Assembly: GCA_021808185.1 (NCBI GenBank)
Contig: JAKBCB010000167.1
Coordinates: 1-7,619 of the forward strand
Origin: Pseudomonadota bacterium
GTDB taxonomy: Bacteria; Pseudomonadota; Alphaproteobacteria; Acetobacterales; Acetobacteraceae
Reading direction: 5' to 3'
Length of the DNA stretch: 7,619 bases
The notes under the pieces were generated by a model. The model did no database searches and was not told where the DNA came from. It saw only the letters and a program-made list of their open reading frames with translations. How positions within the stretch are numbered: position 1 is the first letter of the stretch; the number at the start of each line of letters is the position of its first letter. Positions 1 through 5,977 of this stretch are shown one piece after another. The translations under genes were made by a program, and so were the position numbers.

Positions 1-394
1 CCGCCTTCGCCTCGGCGCGGATGATGCTGGCTTGGCGCTGCAGCCCATGCCAGTGCCCCTCCGGCGCCAGCGCGCGCAGCGCATTGCCGAGCTGTTCCAC
101 CCGCGCCGCCACGCTGAAGCCGCCCACCTCGCCGCGCAGGGCGGCGATGTAGTCCACCACCCGCCCGGGCGTCACCCGCGCCGCCGGCGGGCAGGCCGGA
201 TCCAGCAGGCCCTGCTCCGCCAGCCAAGTCAGCCAGCGGCCGTAGCCGCCCAGCACCATCCGGCGCGTGCCCGCCGCCCAGCGCTGCGCCGGGTTGCGGC
301 ACTCGGACGGCGCCGCCAGCCAAGCCGCCCGATCACCGGGCGGCCAGTCCGGCAGCTTCAGGCACTGGCCGCGCGGCGGACGCACGGCGCTCAC
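1..394 (-). CDS. Tyrosine recombinase/integrase, N-terminal part (cut by the left edge)
   Basis: The frame is open from a GTG at 394 to the window edge, giving 131 codons; the C-terminus lies outside. The GTG overlaps the TGA of the upstream recombinase (GTGA, 391-394), so the two are probably translationally coupled in one operon. Residues about 40-115 look like the SAM-like core-binding domain of phage integrases: an RWAAGTRRMVLGGYGRWLTWL helix pair, then TPGRVVDYIAAL. Residues 1-35 are Pro/Ala-rich. The catalytic domain is not in the window, so activity cannot be judged. Tandem overlapping tyrosine recombinases occur in recombinase-in-trio (RIT) elements and in Tn554-like transposons; which type this is, or whether a third recombinase follows, cannot be seen. 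The integrase call is made on fold-level resemblance and on the neighbour. Confidence 0.72.
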   Translation of the reverse strand, partial: MSAVRPPRGQCLKLPDWPPGDRAAWLAAPSECRNPAQRWAAGTRRMVLGGYGRWLTWLAEQGLLDPACPPAARVTPGRVVDYIAALRGEVGGFSVAARVEQLGNALRALAPEGHWHGLQRQASIIRAEAKA

Positions 395-2139
395 GGCCGA
401 TTCTCCGTCTTCCGGCGCCGGGGCGGCGTCGGCGTCGCCGCCTGCTCGCGCCAGTTTTCGATGACGGCATCGAAGCGCCGGAACGCCGCCGTGGACTTCA
501 ACTCGGTGTAGGCGCGCAGCGTGGTCGCCTGGCTGCGGTGGCCGAGGAGACGGCGGACGGTCTCCACATCGTCCGGGCTGTGCTCAAGATAGACCTTGCC
601 GGCGAAGTGGCGGAAGAGGTGCACGTTCATGGTCAGGCCGGTGCGGCGTCCGATGAAGCGCTGGACCGCCTGAGCGAAGGCGATGGTGTTGCGCCGCTGC
701 CCCGCCGGATTCGGGAACAACCAGGGCGACGGCTCGGCGCACAGGAGCGGGCGGAACTCCGCCCGGTAGGCGTCGAGCACGGCGACCGTTTCGGCTGGCA
801 GATGCACTTCGTACGGTGCCTTGGTCTTGGTCTCCGCCGCCGGGATGACGAGATGCACCGCCTCCTGCCCGCCGGCGCGGATGCGCACGAAGTGCCGCTC
901 CTCCAGCCCGACCAGGTTGTCGATGCGCATCGGCGCCACGATCAGCAGTTCGACCGCCGCCGCCAGCATCGCCAGCCGCGCTTCCCCAACCCCCTGCGTC
1001 GCGGCGGCGCGCACCTCCCGCAGCGTGCTGCGGGGCAGGTTCAGCAGGGCCGGCACGTTGGCCGGGGTGTCGAACTGCCGCAGCCGGGTACGGTTCTTCT
1101 CGGTCATGCCGCTGCGTTTGGGTGCGAGCCGGCGGCAGAACACGGCCAGCTCCGCGATATCGGCCGCCGGCGCCTTCACCCAGTGCCGGGCGATGGTCTT
1201 CAGCAGCTGCGCCTGCTGGTGCAGGTACGGGCTGGTCCGCTTGCCGTCGCCATGCCGCTTGAGCAGGAACTGGAGCGCCGCCTTGGCGTGGGCGGGCCGG
1301 ACCAGGTCGGCCAGGCCTGCGATCCGCTCCGCCGGCACGCCGGACAGCACCAGCGCGCTGGCCAGCTGGTGGATCTGCTTGCGCCGCATCTTCACCGTGC
1401 CCGGCGCGACGGAGGGGGCATAGTCATCGGCGAACGGATCCCGGTCACCCGAATGCGCCAGGAACGCCTCCATATCGGCGCGGAAGCCCGCCGGGAAGGC
1501 AGCCCAGTCCAGCGAATACAGGCGGTCCGACGTGGTCGCCGCCACCACGATCTGCGGCCAGCCCGGAATGTCGGCGGCAGCGCAGTTCCACAGCGCGATG
1601 CTGGCGCGGTGGACCGCCTGCGGCCGGCGCACCAAGCTCTCGCTCTCCATCCCGGCGAGGAAATCCGCGAAGGTTGCCGCGGTCACCGCCTCCGGCCTGA
1701 TGCCCTGAGCGGAGCAGTGGCTCATGAAGCGCGACAGGCCGAGCCGGGCCTTGGCGTCCGGCAGCTGCGCGCGCAGCGCCTCCCAGGCTGGGTTGAGCGG
1801 CGCGGACGCGCGTCCGCGCATCGTGCGCACGCCGGCCTGCCGAAGTGCCGTGAGCGTCAGGCTACGGATGTTGTTCCAGCGCCCGCGGCCAATCCCGCCG
1901 GCGGCCGGCGACAGGGTTGCGAGGCGGTTCCGCAAGCCGCGTGGCTCAGCCGGGACGGCGGCCGGATCCAAATCGAGCAGACGCGCCAGGCTATGCACGG
2001 CCGAGATCAGTTCGCGCTTACGCGCGAGCGATAGGAGCTGATCGGCCCGCAGGACGGTGACGACATCGGCGAGGGTGAGGATTGGCGTCGTGGAGGGTGG
2101 CGGTGGTGCGGCAAGCAACGATGGGGCGGCGTGGTCCAT
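391..2139 (-). CDS. Tyrosine recombinase / site-specific integrase
   Basis: A 582-residue tyrosine recombinase that cuts and rejoins DNA through a phosphotyrosine intermediate. The C-terminal catalytic domain has the full set: Arg405 in APMRIDNLVGL, a Lys near 438-440 (ETKTKAPY), His507 and Arg510 in HLFRHF, His534 in LLGHRS, and nucleophile Tyr544 in TLRAYTEL. The N-terminal 390 residues are longer than in lambda-type integrases (350-400 residues in total) and carry a GRGRWNNIRSLTLTALRQAG segment near 85-103, followed by a core-binding-like region. I chose the ATG at 2139 because AGGAG lies 6 nt upstream. An in-frame ATG at 2178, with GGAG about 9 nt upstream, would add 13 residues. The gene overlaps a second recombinase downstream and follows an excisionase-like gene, which suggests an integration/excision module. 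The substrate site is unknown. Confidence 0.9.
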   Translation of the reverse strand: MDHAAPSLLAAPPPPSTTPILTLADVVTVLRADQLLSLARKRELISAVHSLARLLDLDPAAVPAEPRGLRNRLATLSPAAGGIGRGRWNNIRSLTLTALRQAGVRTMRGRASAPLNPAWEALRAQLPDAKARLGLSRFMSHCSAQGIRPEAVTAATFADFLAGMESESLVRRPQAVHRASIALWNCAAADIPGWPQIVVAATTSDRLYSLDWAAFPAGFRADMEAFLAHSGDRDPFADDYAPSVAPGTVKMRRKQIHQLASALVLSGVPAERIAGLADLVRPAHAKAALQFLLKRHGDGKRTSPYLHQQAQLLKTIARHWVKAPAADIAELAVFCRRLAPKRSGMTEKNRTRLRQFDTPANVPALLNLPRSTLREVRAAATQGVGEARLAMLAAAVELLIVAPMRIDNLVGLEERHFVRIRAGGQEAVHLVIPAAETKTKAPYEVHLPAETVAVLDAYRAEFRPLLCAEPSPWLFPNPAGQRRNTIAFAQAVQRFIGRRTGLTMNVHLFRHFAGKVYLEHSPDDVETVRRLLGHRSQATTLRAYTELKSTAAFRRFDAVIENWREQAATPTPPRRRKTENRP

Positions 2140-2145
2140 GGGGGA

Positions 2146-2150
2146 CTCCT
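2146..2150 (-). promoter_or_regulatory. Ribosome binding site deciding the integrase start
   Basis: AGGAG on the minus strand, 6 nt before the ATG at 2139. It lies inside the longer reading frame that starts at 2178 and favours the shorter product. The AT-rich 2179-2284 gap upstream probably holds the promoter, but I could not identify a convincing -35/-10 pair there. Confidence 0.5.
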
Positions 2151-2284
2151 GGGGACACGGGGGAACATGGGTCGACATTAGTTAAAACTCCAGGTTGGAA
2201 ACGGATGACCTTTCTGATGCCGAGTAATCACCATATCCCACAAAAATAGAGACTTTAGAGCACATTGGAGGATTTGACCGGCCC

Positions 2285-2938
2285 TCACCGTCGACCCCGG
2301 TTCAGGAATGCCATCAGGTCCTCCTCGGACACCCGAACTTGCCGTCCGACATCGTGCGAACGCAGGTCGCCGCGCGCGATGGCCCGACGGACGGTCTTGG
2401 CGCAGACACGCAGGAATTCGGCGGCCTCGGCCACGGTGAGCAAACGAGGGATCCGCCGCGACTGCGTCATGGTAGCGCCCCGCGAAGCCGTCTTGGCCGG
2501 CGGCCAGGAACGGTCGAGGCCGCGGTCCGACGAGTCGCGACGGCTGGTCATCTGGTCCGGGACCTCACGGCGGCCACGTGGCACCGTGCCGTGGCCAGCG
2601 GCCGGCGCCGGCTGTTTCGGGGGGGCCTTGCGTGTCGGGGGAACGACGCTGGCTCCCGGACGCCTATCGCCCACCTCGACTTTCCGGGGTTCCTGCGCGG
2701 CCGAGGGGCTTGGAGCACCGATCTTGGGATTGGTCGCCGCCCGCGGCGGCACACAGGTCTTGGCCGACGCCCCGGCGAACAAGTCCAACTGCGAGACCAA
2801 TGCGTCGGCGCCGTTGTGACGTTCCACGTCCGCGGCGACGCCGCGGACGCCTGACCGACCATCCCGCCGCTCCGTCGCCGGCATTACCGACGCGGCAACC
2901 GACCGTTCAGCGGTCGGCGTGTCTGCGATCCGATCCAT
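2285..2938 (-). CDS. Excisionase-like helix-turn-helix protein with long disordered N-terminus
   Basis: A 217-residue frame whose last 60 residues form an excisionase/MerR-like winged HTH: LLTVAEAAEFLRVCAKTVRRA at 166-186, then IARGDL, RQVRVSEEDLMAFL. Such proteins bind and bend DNA at attachment sites and steer integrases toward excision; some act only as regulators. Residues 1-155 are rich in Pro, Ala, Arg and Ser and look unstructured, but codon third positions stay GC-rich and AGGGA sits 6 nt before the ATG at 2938, so I keep the long start. An internal ATG at 2470 would give a 61-residue protein of the usual excisionase size, but its upstream sequence has no good ribosome site. Residues 50-54 (QLDLF) match the bacterial sliding-clamp binding consensus. 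The gene lies between the repressor and the integrase on the same strand, as expected of a directionality factor. Function is inferred from the domain and context. Confidence 0.75.
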   Translation of the reverse strand: MDRIADTPTAERSVAASVMPATERRDGRSGVRGVAADVERHNGADALVSQLDLFAGASAKTCVPPRAATNPKIGAPSPSAAQEPRKVEVGDRRPGASVVPPTRKAPPKQPAPAAGHGTVPRGRREVPDQMTSRRDSSDRGLDRSWPPAKTASRGATMTQSRRIPRLLTVAEAAEFLRVCAKTVRRAIARGDLRSHDVGRQVRVSEEDLMAFLNRGRR

Positions 2939-3007
2939 CCGTGTTCCCTGTCGCTGCTAAGGCGGCGAAGGGTAGGAATGTCGGCAAGAATTTACAACAG
3001 GCGTTAT

Positions 3008-3020
3008 CCTATTTCCTAGG
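3008..3020. promoter_or_regulatory. Candidate repressor-binding inverted repeat
   Basis: CCTA-N5-TAGG lies over the stop codon of the repressor gene, 70-80 bp upstream of the excisionase-like gene. On the minus strand it contains TAGGAAAT, the same 8-mer found on the plus strand in the inverted repeat of the repressor's own promoter (3677-3692). Shared operator use by one repressor is an inference; the motif is short. Confidence 0.3.
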
Positions 3021-3642
3021 CAAGAATGATCGCGATCACCTTGCAGACCGTCGCGCCGGCGATGGGCAGTCGGGAACCACTGATCTCGACCTCATGTTCG
3101 GTGAGGTCCGTCAGGTCGCCGGCCACGACGATTTCTTGTCCCCTGAGCACAACCACCACGTCACCTCGCCGCGCCGGTTGAGCAAAGCGGACATAGGCAA
3201 AATCGCCAGGATGCAGGCGGCCACGCTGCCGCGTGATCCACAGCCCGCACGACACCGGACCGGCCAGATCGCGTGGCGTTATCCATTCACGCGCCGCGGC
3301 GGGATCAAGGCTGTCGGTATCCAGGTAGACTGGAATCCGGGCGCCAGTTGCCTGGGCGACTGGCGGCGCGGGTAATTCGGACGCACCCACGAGGGGACGG
3401 CGGCTCAATCCCGGGGGACGAAGTGCATCTTCGGACAGACCCAGCATGGACGCCACGATCGGGCGCACATCTTCGGGAAGAAATCTAGGACTCTTTTGTC
3501 CACTGCGGCCATGCAGATATTGGTGCATGTAGGCCTCGTTTTTGCCGATCATCCTCGATATTTGTTTCATCGTGATGCCCAATTCTTGCGCTTTCCGAGT
3601 GATCAGTGCACGCGGGGCATCGACATCGGTTTCGTCATCCAT
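3016..3642 (-). CDS. XRE-family repressor with inactive-looking S24 (LexA-like) domain
   Basis: A 208-residue phage-type transcriptional repressor. Residues 13-46 are a Cro/C1-type HTH (ITMKQISRMIGKNEAYMHQYL), followed by SPRFLPEDVR, a segment I associate with such repressors in alphaproteobacteria. Residues 101-208 follow the LexA/S24 peptidase-like fold (RLHPGDFAYVRF, RRGDVVVVL, final strand ATVCKVIAIIL). The active site is absent: where LexA has GDSMEP before RLHPGD this protein has ITRQRG, so the nucleophilic Ser becomes Arg138, and the catalytic Lys position in EIVVAGDL appears to be Ala174. It would therefore dimerise but not self-cleave. I chose the ATG at 3642; a GTG at 3675 is possible, but it overlaps the predicted -10 box. 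The gene lies upstream of the excisionase-like gene and recombinases on the same strand and probably controls them. Confidence 0.82.
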   Translation of the reverse strand: MDDETDVDAPRALITRKAQELGITMKQISRMIGKNEAYMHQYLHGRSGQKSPRFLPEDVRPIVASMLGLSEDALRPPGLSRRPLVGASELPAPPVAQATGARIPVYLDTDSLDPAAAREWITPRDLAGPVSCGLWITRQRGRLHPGDFAYVRFAQPARRGDVVVVLRGQEIVVAGDLTDLTEHEVEISGSRLPIAGATVCKVIAIILA

Positions 3643-3673
3643 CGTGGAACGCTCATATCCGTGTTTCGCGTTC

Positions 3674-3703
3674 ACAATAGGAAATGCCCTATAAAATTGC
3701 CAA
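3674..3703 (-). promoter_or_regulatory. Repressor promoter with embedded operator
   Basis: On the minus strand TTGGCA (3698-3703) and TATTGT (3674-3679) are 18 bp apart, placing the transcript start near 3667, just before the ATG at 3642. The perfect inverted repeat ATAGG-N6-CCTAT (3677-3692) lies between and over these boxes, as expected for autorepression. The plus strand carries a TATAAA at 3690-3695, so a divergent transcript toward parA is possible, though no matching -35 is visible. The remaining 3704-3898 interval holds no gene I can support beyond a doubtful 35-codon frame at 3832-3939. Confidence 0.45.
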
Positions 3704-3898
3704 CCAAATTCGCCGAAATCAGCCAGGGATGCCGATCAGCGCTGACAGTCAGACCCTGCCCGGGAGCCGTGCGGTGCGTCGTGGGGTTCGCGCTTTCGAG
3801 GCCCGTGGTCTCAAGCTACGCCGAGGAGAAAATGCCGGGGAACATGCCCCTGCCCCACCCTGTCGTCAGCTCCCGGTGGGCTGCCGCCGCGGCACGCA

Positions 3899-3976
3899 CG
3901 AATTCGCGCTTTCGCGAAATCGCTAAGTGTGGTATTTAACGAAACCGTTCTTTCGTCTTTTAAAGAATTCGCGAAA
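3899..3976. repeat. Palindromic cluster before parA (candidate partition site/operator)
   Basis: Four related elements lie within 78 bp: CGAATTCGCG (3899-3908), the palindrome TTTCGCGAAA (3910-3919), ACGAAA-N6-TTTCGT (3939-3956) and GAATTCGCGAAA (3965-3976), the last ending at the parA start codon. A TATTTA at 3933-3938 could be the parA -10 box and is flanked by these palindromes. ParG-type RHH proteins bind repeats upstream of the par operon both to repress it and as centromere. That role is inferred from position and symmetry. Confidence 0.55.
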
Positions 3977-4612
3977 ATGCAAACCGTCGTTGTCTGGAAC
4001 CCCAAGGGCGGCGTCGGCAAATCGACCGCGACCGTCCATATCGCCCTGGCGGCCGAACTCATGGGCGACGGCCCGGCGTTGATCTGCGACGTGGACAGCC
4101 AGGGCAGCACGGCCGACTGGCACAACTTCCGGCAGGCCAGGGAATTGAAGGGGCCGGGCTACGCGCCTTTGCAGATCGCCACGCTCAAGAGCCAGATCGA
4201 CCAGCTCGACGCCGCCGGCGCGGCCTATCTGTTCATCGACATGAAGGCGGGCGTCGGGCCGAACGACGATGCCATCCTCGCGCAGGCGGATCGGGTGCTG
4301 ATCCCGCTGAACCCCAAGCCCGCCGACATGCTGGCGCTCAACAAGCAGATGCCGGCGATCCGCAAGGCCGGGAAGCCCTTCACCTTCCTGCTCTCGCGCT
4401 GCCGCCACAACCTGCGGACCAACAGCAGCACGAGCGCGGCGCTCGGCGTCCTCGGCCATGTCGTGCCGGCGTTGATGTACGAACGCGAAATCTACTCCGA
4501 CACGTTCGGCCACGGCCTGACGGCGTTCGAGCTGGAACCGGACGGCACGGCCGCGAACGACATCCGCGTCGTCTGGCTGGCGTTCAAGCAGCATCTCGCG
4601 GGCAATAATTAG
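3977..4612 (+). CDS. parA: ParA-family partition ATPase (small, type Ib-like)
   Basis: A 211-residue deviant Walker ATPase that moves plasmid copies apart by forming ATP-dependent dimers or polymers on the nucleoid. The Walker A motif PKGGVGKST starts at residue 9, with signature Lys10 and Lys15; the A' motif CDVDSQGSTADW spans 37-48 (Asp40); Walker B is FIDMK at 86-90 (Asp88), where most ParA proteins have DTP or DTA; VLIPLNPKPADM follows. There is no N-terminal HTH, and the size matches ParF-type (type Ib) proteins rather than P1/F-type ParA. The ATG at 3977 directly precedes the first beta-strand. A start at 3929 is unlikely, since the extra residues are encoded by promoter and palindrome DNA. 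No good Shine-Dalgarno is visible before 3977. The gene is followed after 20 bp by an RHH gene, completing a partition cassette. Confidence 0.9.
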   Translation: MQTVVVWNPKGGVGKSTATVHIALAAELMGDGPALICDVDSQGSTADWHNFRQARELKGPGYAPLQIATLKSQIDQLDAAGAAYLFIDMKAGVGPNDDAILAQADRVLIPLNPKPADMLALNKQMPAIRKAGKPFTFLLSRCRHNLRTNSSTSAALGVLGHVVPALMYEREIYSDTFGHGLTAFELEPDGTAANDIRVVWLAFKQHLAGNN

Positions 4613-4632
4613 CGAAGGGACGAATTCGCGAA
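4609..4632. repeat. Palindromic element between the two par genes
   Basis: TTAGCGAA (4609-4616) and CGAATTCGCGAA (4621-4632) fill the 20-bp gap and overlap the parA stop codon. The half-sites are the same as those before parA and after the RHH gene. They directly precede the GTG at 4633. Confidence 0.5.
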
Positions 4633-4935
4633 GTGACGAAACGTGTAGCACCCGACCTGTCCAAGCTGCTCGCGGCGACCGCCGTTCCGATGGCCGATGC
4701 GGCGGCGCTCCCGCCCGCGCCGGCGGCCAAGCCTGCCGCCGTGCCGCGCCCCGCCCCCCGTGCTGCGGCCCCGGACGAGACGGCGACAGCCAATCTCGAA
4801 AACCTGAATTTCAAGGTGCCCCGGTCCTTCCGGAAGAGGTTCCGGGATTGCGCCTACAAGGCCGATCTCAAGCACAACGAATTGCTGTTCGCCGCGCTCG
4901 ATGCATGGGAAGCCCTGAACGACGGCAAGAATTAG
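4633..4935 (+). CDS. Small ribbon-helix-helix partition protein (ParG-like)
   Basis: A 100-residue protein beginning with GTG. Residues 20-50 are almost only Ala and Pro with a few charged residues and are probably flexible; residues 56-95 fit a ribbon-helix-helix: strand NLNFKV (57-62), helix RSFRKRFRDCAYKADL and helix NELLFAALDAWEAL. ParG of the ParF/ParG type has the same plan, an RHH DNA-binding dimer with an unstructured N-tail that stimulates ATP hydrolysis by its ParA partner. The gene follows parA by 20 bp and is surrounded by palindromes that are plausible binding sites. Its stop codon lies within the 20-bp perfect palindrome downstream. I assign the centromere-binding and autoregulator role from fold, size and context; sequence identity to known ParG is not claimed. 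Confidence 0.75.
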   Translation: MTKRVAPDLSKLLAATAVPMADAAALPPAPAAKPAAVPRPAPRAAAPDETATANLENLNFKVPRSFRKRFRDCAYKADLKHNELLFAALDAWEALNDGKN

Positions 4936-4969
4936 CGAATTCGCTAATTATTTCAATCGTTAATTAGCG
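4930..4969. repeat. 20-bp perfect palindrome plus half-site after the partition genes
   Basis: 4930-4949 is a perfect 20-bp palindrome with half-site AATTAGCGAA; it begins at the end of the RHH gene. An additional AATTAGCG lies at 4962-4969 within a TTCAA-N15-TTGAA arrangement (4952-4976). This is the most symmetrical copy of the element seen around parA and the best single candidate for a partition-protein binding site. Confidence 0.6.
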
Positions 4970-4982
4970 CGTTGAATTTCGT

Positions 4983-4998
4983 CATTGTCCTGACAATG
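4983..4998. promoter_or_regulatory. Candidate operator of the DUF1778-GNAT toxin-antitoxin operon
   Basis: CATTGTC-CT-GACAATG is a perfect inverted repeat with 7-bp arms, 35 bp before the antitoxin start. It differs from the TTAGCGAA elements. Antitoxins of this type repress their own operon through the RHH domain, and this repeat is where such binding would be expected. A TATTAA at 5005-5010 could be the -10 box; no good -35 is visible. Confidence 0.5.
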
Positions 4999-5033
4999 TA
5001 CACATATTAAGAGGCGTCGGAAAGGATATGACC

Positions 5034-5315
5034 ATGACGATCACACCCGATAACCGTTCCGAGCGCGTCGATCTGCGGATGACGCCGGCGGCCAAGCGCA
5101 CGCTGATGCAGGCCGCGGCCGTCGAGAACAAGACCCTGACCGACTTCCTGCTCGATCGCGGTTTGCAGGCGGCCTTCGACACGCTGGCCGATCGCCGGAC
5201 CTTCGTGCTTGACGACGAACGCTGGCAGGCTTTCGTCGCCGAGCTTGACCGGCCCCCGCTGGACAATCCCCGGCTGCGCGAGCTTCTCAACCGCCGGCCG
5301 GCCTGGGAAGCGTGA
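5034..5315 (+). CDS. DUF1778 antitoxin (TacA/AtaR-like)
   Basis: A 93-residue type II antitoxin. Residues 10-45 fit the ribbon-helix-helix of DUF1778 proteins (ERVDLRMTPAAKRTLMQAA, then TLTDFLLDRGLQAA). The C-terminal part, TFVLDDERWQAFVAELDRPP followed by NPRLRELL, matches the segment that in this family wraps and blocks the GNAT toxin. I chose the ATG at 5034 because AGGA (5023-5026) lies 7 nt upstream; the ATG at 5028 is too close to that ribosome site. The stop overlaps the toxin GTG by 4 bp, so the pair is translationally coupled. Together with the toxin it should bind and repress its promoter, probably at 4983-4998. The family identity is clear; the exact subtype (TacA, AtaR or KacA) is not. 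Confidence 0.87.
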   Translation: MTITPDNRSERVDLRMTPAAKRTLMQAAAVENKTLTDFLLDRGLQAAFDTLADRRTFVLDDERWQAFVAELDRPPLDNPRLRELLNRRPAWEA

Positions 5316-5839
5316 GTGGCGGCGGCTCCGGTTCTCCGCGGCTGACCGCGCCGCAGCCTCTTGGCGCCGATCACGAGGTTGAAGCCTTCGCATGCGGCGT
5401 CGAGCAGCTCGACGACTGGCTGAAACGCCACGCGCTGCGTAACGAGGTCGATGGCGGCTCCCGCACCTTCGTGGTCTGCGTCGGTTCGCGGGTTGTCGGC
5501 TACTACAGCTTGGCCGCCGGTTCCGTGGTGCATGGCGTCGCGACGAGCCGGGCGCGCAGGAATATGCCGAATCCGGTGCCGGTCGTGCTGCTGGGCCGGC
5601 TGGCGATCGACCGGACTTGGCGGGGCAGGGGTCTCGGCGGCGATCTGCTCCGCGACGCCGTGCTGCGCGTTCTGTCCACGGCGCAGAATATCGGCGTCCG
5701 GGCAATGCTGGTGCATGCGATCTCCGACGAGGCCAAAGCCTTCTACGAGCGGTTCGGCTTTCGCGTGTCGCCGGTCGAGCCGATGACGCTCATGCTCACG
5801 ATCGCGGAAATGCGCCGGACCTTCGCCGGCGACCATTGA
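5312..5839 (+). CDS. GNAT-family acetyltransferase toxin (TacT/AtaT-like)
   Basis: A 175-residue GNAT acetyltransferase starting at the GTG inside the antitoxin stop (GTGA). Known members block translation by acetylating the amino group of aminoacyl-tRNA with acetyl-CoA. The acetyl-CoA binding motif is at 95-112 (GRLAIDRTWRGRGLGGDL, with RGRGLG as the pyrophosphate loop), and Tyr145 in AKAFYERFGF is the conserved catalytic-type tyrosine. The N-terminal part (FACGVEQLDDWLKRHA) and RTFVVCVGSRVVGYYSL are typical of the DUF1778-linked subgroup. Length is normal and no key residue is missing, so it is probably active. It lies downstream of the partition genes and just inside another copy of the par-type palindromes, consistent with a stability function. 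Which tRNA it targets cannot be told. Confidence 0.87.
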   Translation: MSGGGSGSPRLTAPQPLGADHEVEAFACGVEQLDDWLKRHALRNEVDGGSRTFVVCVGSRVVGYYSLAAGSVVHGVATSRARRNMPNPVPVVLLGRLAIDRTWRGRGLGGDLLRDAVLRVLSTAQNIGVRAMLVHAISDEAKAFYERFGFRVSPVEPMTLMLTIAEMRRTFAGDH

Positions 5840-5856
5840 GTTGGCCGGCTTCGTCC

Positions 5857-5898
5857 TTTCGCGCATTCGTCTATTAGCGAATTCGTTCCTTCGCCAAT
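5857..5898. repeat. Further par-type inverted repeat after the GNAT toxin
   Basis: ATTAGCGAA (5873-5881) and TTCGCCAAT (5890-5898) form an inverted repeat with one mismatch and an 8-nt spacer; TTTCGCGCATTCGT lies at 5857-5870. The half-sites match those of 4930-4949, about 0.9 kb upstream, so the palindromes enclose the toxin-antitoxin pair as well as the partition genes. Confidence 0.5.
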
Positions 5899-5977
5899 TA
5901 CCGCGTCATGGCGGGCAAGCACCCGTGCGGCGCGCCGGAACCCGCTGCTCCCTGAAGCTGCTGCGCATGCCCTTTGT

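Noticed and set aside
32..511. 159-codon plus-strand frame at the left edge
   Set aside because: Antisense to the two recombinases; Arg/Ala/His-rich translation with no recognisable motif.
538..2034. Long 498-codon open frame on the plus strand opposite the integrase
   Set aside because: It mirrors the integrase on the other strand, where a full recombinase active site is readable. Its translation is Arg/His/Gly/Gln-rich with no domain, a common artefact of GC-rich antisense DNA.
2578..3375. 265-codon plus-strand frame spanning the gap between the excisionase-like gene and the repressor
   Set aside because: It runs antisense through two minus-strand genes with recognisable HTH domains and through their promoter gap.
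3929..3976. Longer parA start at a GTG at 3929
   Set aside because: The added 16 residues are encoded by palindromes and a likely -10 box, and ParA proteins of this type begin directly before the Walker A strand.
3923..4651. 242-codon minus-strand frame opposite parA
   Set aside because: parA on the plus strand has intact Walker motifs; the antisense translation has none and is an antisense shadow.
4982..5866. 294-codon minus-strand frame opposite the DUF1778-GNAT genes
   Set aside because: It covers a clear toxin-antitoxin pair in antisense and its translation is Arg/Ala/His-rich without a domain.
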